Shown one piece after another: positions 13,501-15,342 of a stretch of DNA of 15,342 nt. A program made the position numbers and the translations under genes. The notes beneath the pieces were generated by a model. The model had not been told where the DNA came from. It did not search any database and saw only the letters and a program-made list of their open reading frames with translations. The first letter of the stretch is position 1. Each line of letters starts with the position of its first letter. Source of the DNA: Eubacteriales Family XIII. Incertae Sedis bacterium (GTDB taxonomy: Bacteria; Bacillota; Clostridia; Peptostreptococcales; Anaerovoracaceae); the NCBI GenBank assembly GCA_031290715.1, contig JAITNA010000185.1, positions 1 to 15,342 on the forward strand. Direction: 5' to 3'.

Positions 13501-15342
13501 CGGCGATCAGCCGCTGCGAATAGGCCGCCTGATGGTCTGTCCACGCCTTGTACCCGACGACATTGGGGCCGTCGTAGCCTGTGCCGCCTGTGTCCTTGTC
13601 GTTCAGCGCGGCAAGCAGCGCCTCTGTCTGCGCGTCGATCTCATCCTGCAGATACCACGCCGAAGCGTCTACCGACCGGGCGATGGCAAGCTCTTTCATC
13701 AGCTTGGCGTACTTCGCCTGCGTGAACTCGCCGGCCTGCGCGTCCTGCGCCAGATCGATGGCATCCCCAAGCGCCGCCTTGTCCTGCGGGATCGGGAAGG
13801 CCTCGTCGCCGATTTCCGCGCTCACATCGCGCGGATAGCCGACGATGAACAAATCGAGCACATCGCCGGGCGCGGAAGACTTCGCCGTCACCGTGATGAG
13901 ATCGCCCGAGGTGGCAATAACGTAATCCGCGGAGAAGTTTGTCGAAAGCACGCCGCTGATCCCGTCGCCCGCCGAAAGCAAGCGGTTTGCCGTCAAATTG
14001 AGGTAGCTGTAATTGTGGCCGGTAGCGGACGGGAAAAAGCCCCCGCTGCCGATGCTCGTGGAGCCGTTGGCGAAAGCCGGCGGCGCGACCATCACGCCGT
14101 TTTTCAACAGCGCGAGGTGTACCTGCCCGCGCGTCGCGGACTCAGGGTACACAAACTGCTTTGTCACGCTCGCCTTGTCCGTGCCGCTCGCCACAGTCTG
14201 CGAGACCGTCGAGAACTCCGTGCCGTCTTTCAGGATGGTGGAAACGATCATCGAAATGTCCGGCAAAACCACCGGCTCGCCGCTCGCCTTGTCCGTCACG
14301 GACGGCAGCGTGCCGCCCGCCGCCGCTGCCGCGATATTGAGCCGCCCCGTATAAGCCGCGCCGATGTGGAAGGTCAGCCGCAGCGTCTTTCCGTCCGCAA
14401 GCACGGCCGCCGTATTGGCGTTGTTTGTATGGATATAGTTTCCGCCGAAATTGGCGGCAAGCTCACTGAAAATACTCGTGGCATCCGACAGCTCGATCGC
14501 CTTGTCGAAAGCGGCGTCAAATACCAAATACATATCGTCGCTATCCGACATTTCATTGTATGCGCCCTGATGATCCGTCACGGCACGGTAGGACAAAACT
14601 TTCGCGTTGCTGGGCGTGGGGTCGGGATCGCCCGGCTCTTCTCCACCCGTATCGGCAAGCGCCGCTTCGAGCTTCGCTTCCTGCTCGTCGATCTCGCTTT
14701 GCAAATAATAAATGCCGGCGTTCATCGCTTTCGCGATTGCAAGCTCGTTGGTCAAGGCCGCGTATTTTGCCGTGGTATAGTCGTCCTTTGCCGCAGCGGC
14801 CGCCTGCGTGATGAGCGCCGCAATCCCGCTCTTGTCCGCTTGCGTATCGCGGTCGCGCGGATAGCCGACAACGAAGAAGTCGATCACCTCGTCTTTCATA
14901 TTCCGTTTGGAGGTAATGGTGACAAGAGTGCCATCGGAGGTAGCCGTGTATCCGGGATAGCTGAAATCAACAGAATCAGGAGCGCTATACGCATTCATTA
15001 GCCCCACGAAACCGCTTGCCAAAGCAACAGCCGTCTGCTCCTGATAGTCCTTGCCGTTATAAGTATAGGGGATATAGTTGAAGTGGTGAATCGGCATTGT
15101 GAAATTGGATGTTTTAGTCATATCCAAAATAAGCACTTCATATCCATTGGGCATCCATATCCTTGCGCCGTTACGCAAAAGCAAAGCATGTATCATTCCC
15201 CGCGTCGCGGATGCCGGCTTGTGAACCTCTACCACAGTAACGGCCGGCGTTGTGGATGTGCCCGCCTGGCGGGAAACGACCGACATATATACGCCCGTGG
15301 AAACGGTCATGCGGACATCGGGCAAGATGATAGGATGTCCGT
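10535..15342 (-). CDS. Giant modular surface protein, N-terminus cut off by the window edge
   Basis: About 1,601 residues are visible and the frame stays open past 15342. A TTG at 15325 is not the start, because it lies inside a repeat module. Two full copies and one more partial copy of a compound repeat are visible. Each has a beta-rich module ending in GYPRD (14852-14866, 13826-13840, 12719-12733) and containing TRGx(V/I)H..LL, then a FIVAR-like three-helix module (about 14655-14838, 13595-13785, 12520-12702). A module starting at TDHQxAY follows the first two. Next come an X2-like Ig module (about 12140-12480), a six-Cys Ig-like domain (about 11480-12050), a second X2-like module (about 11180-11490), a Gly/Asp linker and an Asn/Thr-rich stalk. 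It ends with an Ala/Glu/Gln-rich helical segment, one membrane helix and a short basic tail. This looks like an adhesin or S-layer-type protein. The ligand is unknown. Confidence 0.85.
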   Translation of the reverse strand, partial: GHPIILPDVRMTVSTGVYMSVVSRQAGTSTTPAVTVVEVHKPASATRGMIHALLLRNGARIWMPNGYEVLILDMTKTSNFTMPIHHFNYIPYTYNGKDYQEQTAVALASGFVGLMNAYSAPDSVDFSYPGYTATSDGTLVTITSKRNMKDEVIDFFVVGYPRDRDTQADKSGIAALITQAAAAAKDDYTTAKYAALTNELAIAKAMNAGIYYLQSEIDEQEAKLEAALADTGGEEPGDPDPTPSNAKVLSYRAVTDHQGAYNEMSDSDDMYLVFDAAFDKAIELSDATSIFSELAANFGGNYIHTNNANTAAVLADGKTLRLTFHIGAAYTGRLNIAAAAAGGTLPSVTDKASGEPVVLPDISMIVSTILKDGTEFSTVSQTVASGTDKASVTKQFVYPESATRGQVHLALLKNGVMVAPPAFANGSTSIGSGGFFPSATGHNYSYLNLTANRLLSAGDGISGVLSTNFSADYVIATSGDLITVTAKSSAPGDVLDLFIVGYPRDVSAEIGDEAFPIPQDKAALGDAIDLAQDAQAGEFTQAKYAKLMKELAIARSVDASAWYLQDEIDAQTEALLAALNDKDTGGTGYDGPNVVGYKAWTDHQAAYSQRLIAEPGTLDDDDQYMILQIAYDRAVSITDEDALLHSFDAYYGSAYINKKETGRADYPEDFGTVKNPLPFIFDPAHDANSARVLDDGKTLELLLHIPARATSSVLTLLAANAQGGFGTLAGLADAADESVAAGFPTFNMIVSVVLKDGSETVTLEQIPGTATTPATTRIQITNPAASTRGMVHYNLLKDGVQAGNVIAAYNANITIHNHAYLTLTSEQLAELLAGQASFIPGVTATVSGNVVTIVSSSNIVGEVLDLVHVGYPRDREQDTDMPALYTAIRQAETADAADFTEPEWAAVTRELAIARSYYYSTWYLQSEIDAETAKLVDVLDGRGGEGGAEVGDPEFLGALSHYMFNQNTSSNLYKDIALRISLKGHSVTSVLLGQSEWGEGVDSERWETPRSLIRGTDYRISGDRYIIAKEILKSLPVPPEGGYTVPLVFNFEPGVPPLSIEIHVVIDEGEGFAGADKITVDQDTDEDGKPIDDHGKVILDKSLLTVQAGFGAGDQRYAEVEKGGTIRIPLTAWPAVVNIGHECDFCAGYVVNNGDGACSSAANCPDMYGFCTCWGAGGTSMGNTATPAVRFVTNKNGIVSGDRSGDTATARLVVEGGQMFLEVDGLADGEAVFSLESYFAHPDPLKISGETVIPGGNGETLAIWYSWMGERSSQPYDITIRVGAGVLTEPSLSAAPGQVFDRNAASDNYRDITALLDTGGRALAGVSVNAVPLAAGTGYAYSDGGTLTLKKEALAAFAAGTAAVSVTLDGYDSPLTFAFAIADTTPGGDGTGDGTGDGTGGGDGTTVIGDNNTVVDGDYTVDNSTTNNNTTTNNNTTTNNNTTTTNNNNTTTTNNNTSATAPAAPVQVVVAGTGAGVGALSANDVAAIVAQTIRALAEEDKAETPQSQEEIDAQISAAVETAVAQERKNQQEITDALTPLANGEGKAQPVVEEAAQAGLSAAGALPPLAVYILIGLAGVLIALIAGLALLGRKGVITFGRK
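10968..11078 (-). repeat. Asn/Thr homopolymer-like stalk-coding repeat
   Basis: About 36 codons encode alternating runs of three to four Asn and three to four Thr (NNNTTT units) just before the C-terminal helical segment. Synonymous codons are mixed (AAT/AAC, ACG/ACC), so selection has kept the protein pattern, not just the DNA repeat. Many N-x-T triplets are created. Confidence 0.9.
11815..11923 (-). other. Six-cysteine loop inside an Ig-like domain (giant protein)
   Basis: The loop carries six Cys in the order CxxC, C, C, then CxC inside GFCTCWG. It is followed by beta strands ending in LEVDGLADGEAVFSL. The equivalent loop in the neighbouring 608-aa protein (10243-10320) ends GWCGCNG and is followed by LTVTGVSPGSATITI. 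Disulfides or metal binding are both possible. Confidence 0.75.

Noticed and set aside
13286..15001. Plus-strand open frame of 571 codons opposite the giant surface gene
   Set aside because: Its Arg/Val/His-rich translation has no domain, and the minus-strand frame shows repeated modules. The same applies to 11618-12778, 9548-10204 and, on the minus strand, 5502-6677.
15323..15325. TTG as the true start of the giant protein
   Set aside because: Codons upstream to the window edge continue the same repeat module (PIILPDVRM here versus PVVLPDISM in the next unit), so the protein is truncated by the window.

Overview
The window is a 15.3 kb piece of bacterial chromosome with GC-rich, strongly codon-biased genes separated by AT-richer spacers full of small palindromic repeats. 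Strong Shine-Dalgarno sites, a twin-gene ABC exporter, and surface proteins anchored by a C-terminal membrane helix with FIVAR-like and X2-like modules suggest a Gram-positive organism. Clostridia or Coriobacteriia are the best guesses. The actinobacterial flavour of the 7666-8562 gene leans toward the latter but could reflect transfer. There is no rRNA, tRNA or CRISPR array in the window.

Plus-strand operon (672-7034). A rifampicin-phosphotransferase-like dikinase (883 aa) is followed by two overlapping half-transporter genes. The dikinase has an ATP-grasp domain, a large central substrate domain and a C-terminal swivelling histidine domain. It overlaps the first ABC gene by 8 bp, and the two ABC genes overlap by 4 bp, so all three are probably translationally coupled. 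The ABC pair is a heterodimeric exporter with one degenerate ATP site: the non-canonical Walker B and switch residues lie in one subunit and the matching non-canonical signature in the other. The likely theme is chemical modification of a small molecule plus export, for example antibiotic or toxin defence. The substrate is unknown.

Spacers. Bases 1-671 hold several hairpin repeats of the ATTCCCGC/GCGGGAAT type and a weak candidate promoter. Bases 7035-7665 hold no gene but are unusually structured: three 19-bp tandem repeats, two 15-bp tandem repeats, a rho-independent terminator, two copies of a 50-bp palindrome, and a 161-bp imperfect cruciform inside an 11-bp inverted repeat. This looks like an accumulation site for non-autonomous mobile elements.

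Minus-strand block (15342-7666). A giant repeat-built surface protein is cut by the right edge of the window. It is followed, 9 bp after its stop codon, by a second membrane-anchored surface protein. Both carry an Ig-like domain with a six-cysteine insertion, followed by a low-complexity stalk (Asn/Thr in one, Gly/Thr in the other), a C-terminal membrane helix and a cytoplasmic tail. They were probably made together and may work together at the cell surface. Further along the same strand is a 298-aa protein of the AbiEi-like / MTES_1575 (Vsr-like nuclease fold) type, with no visible ribosome-binding site.
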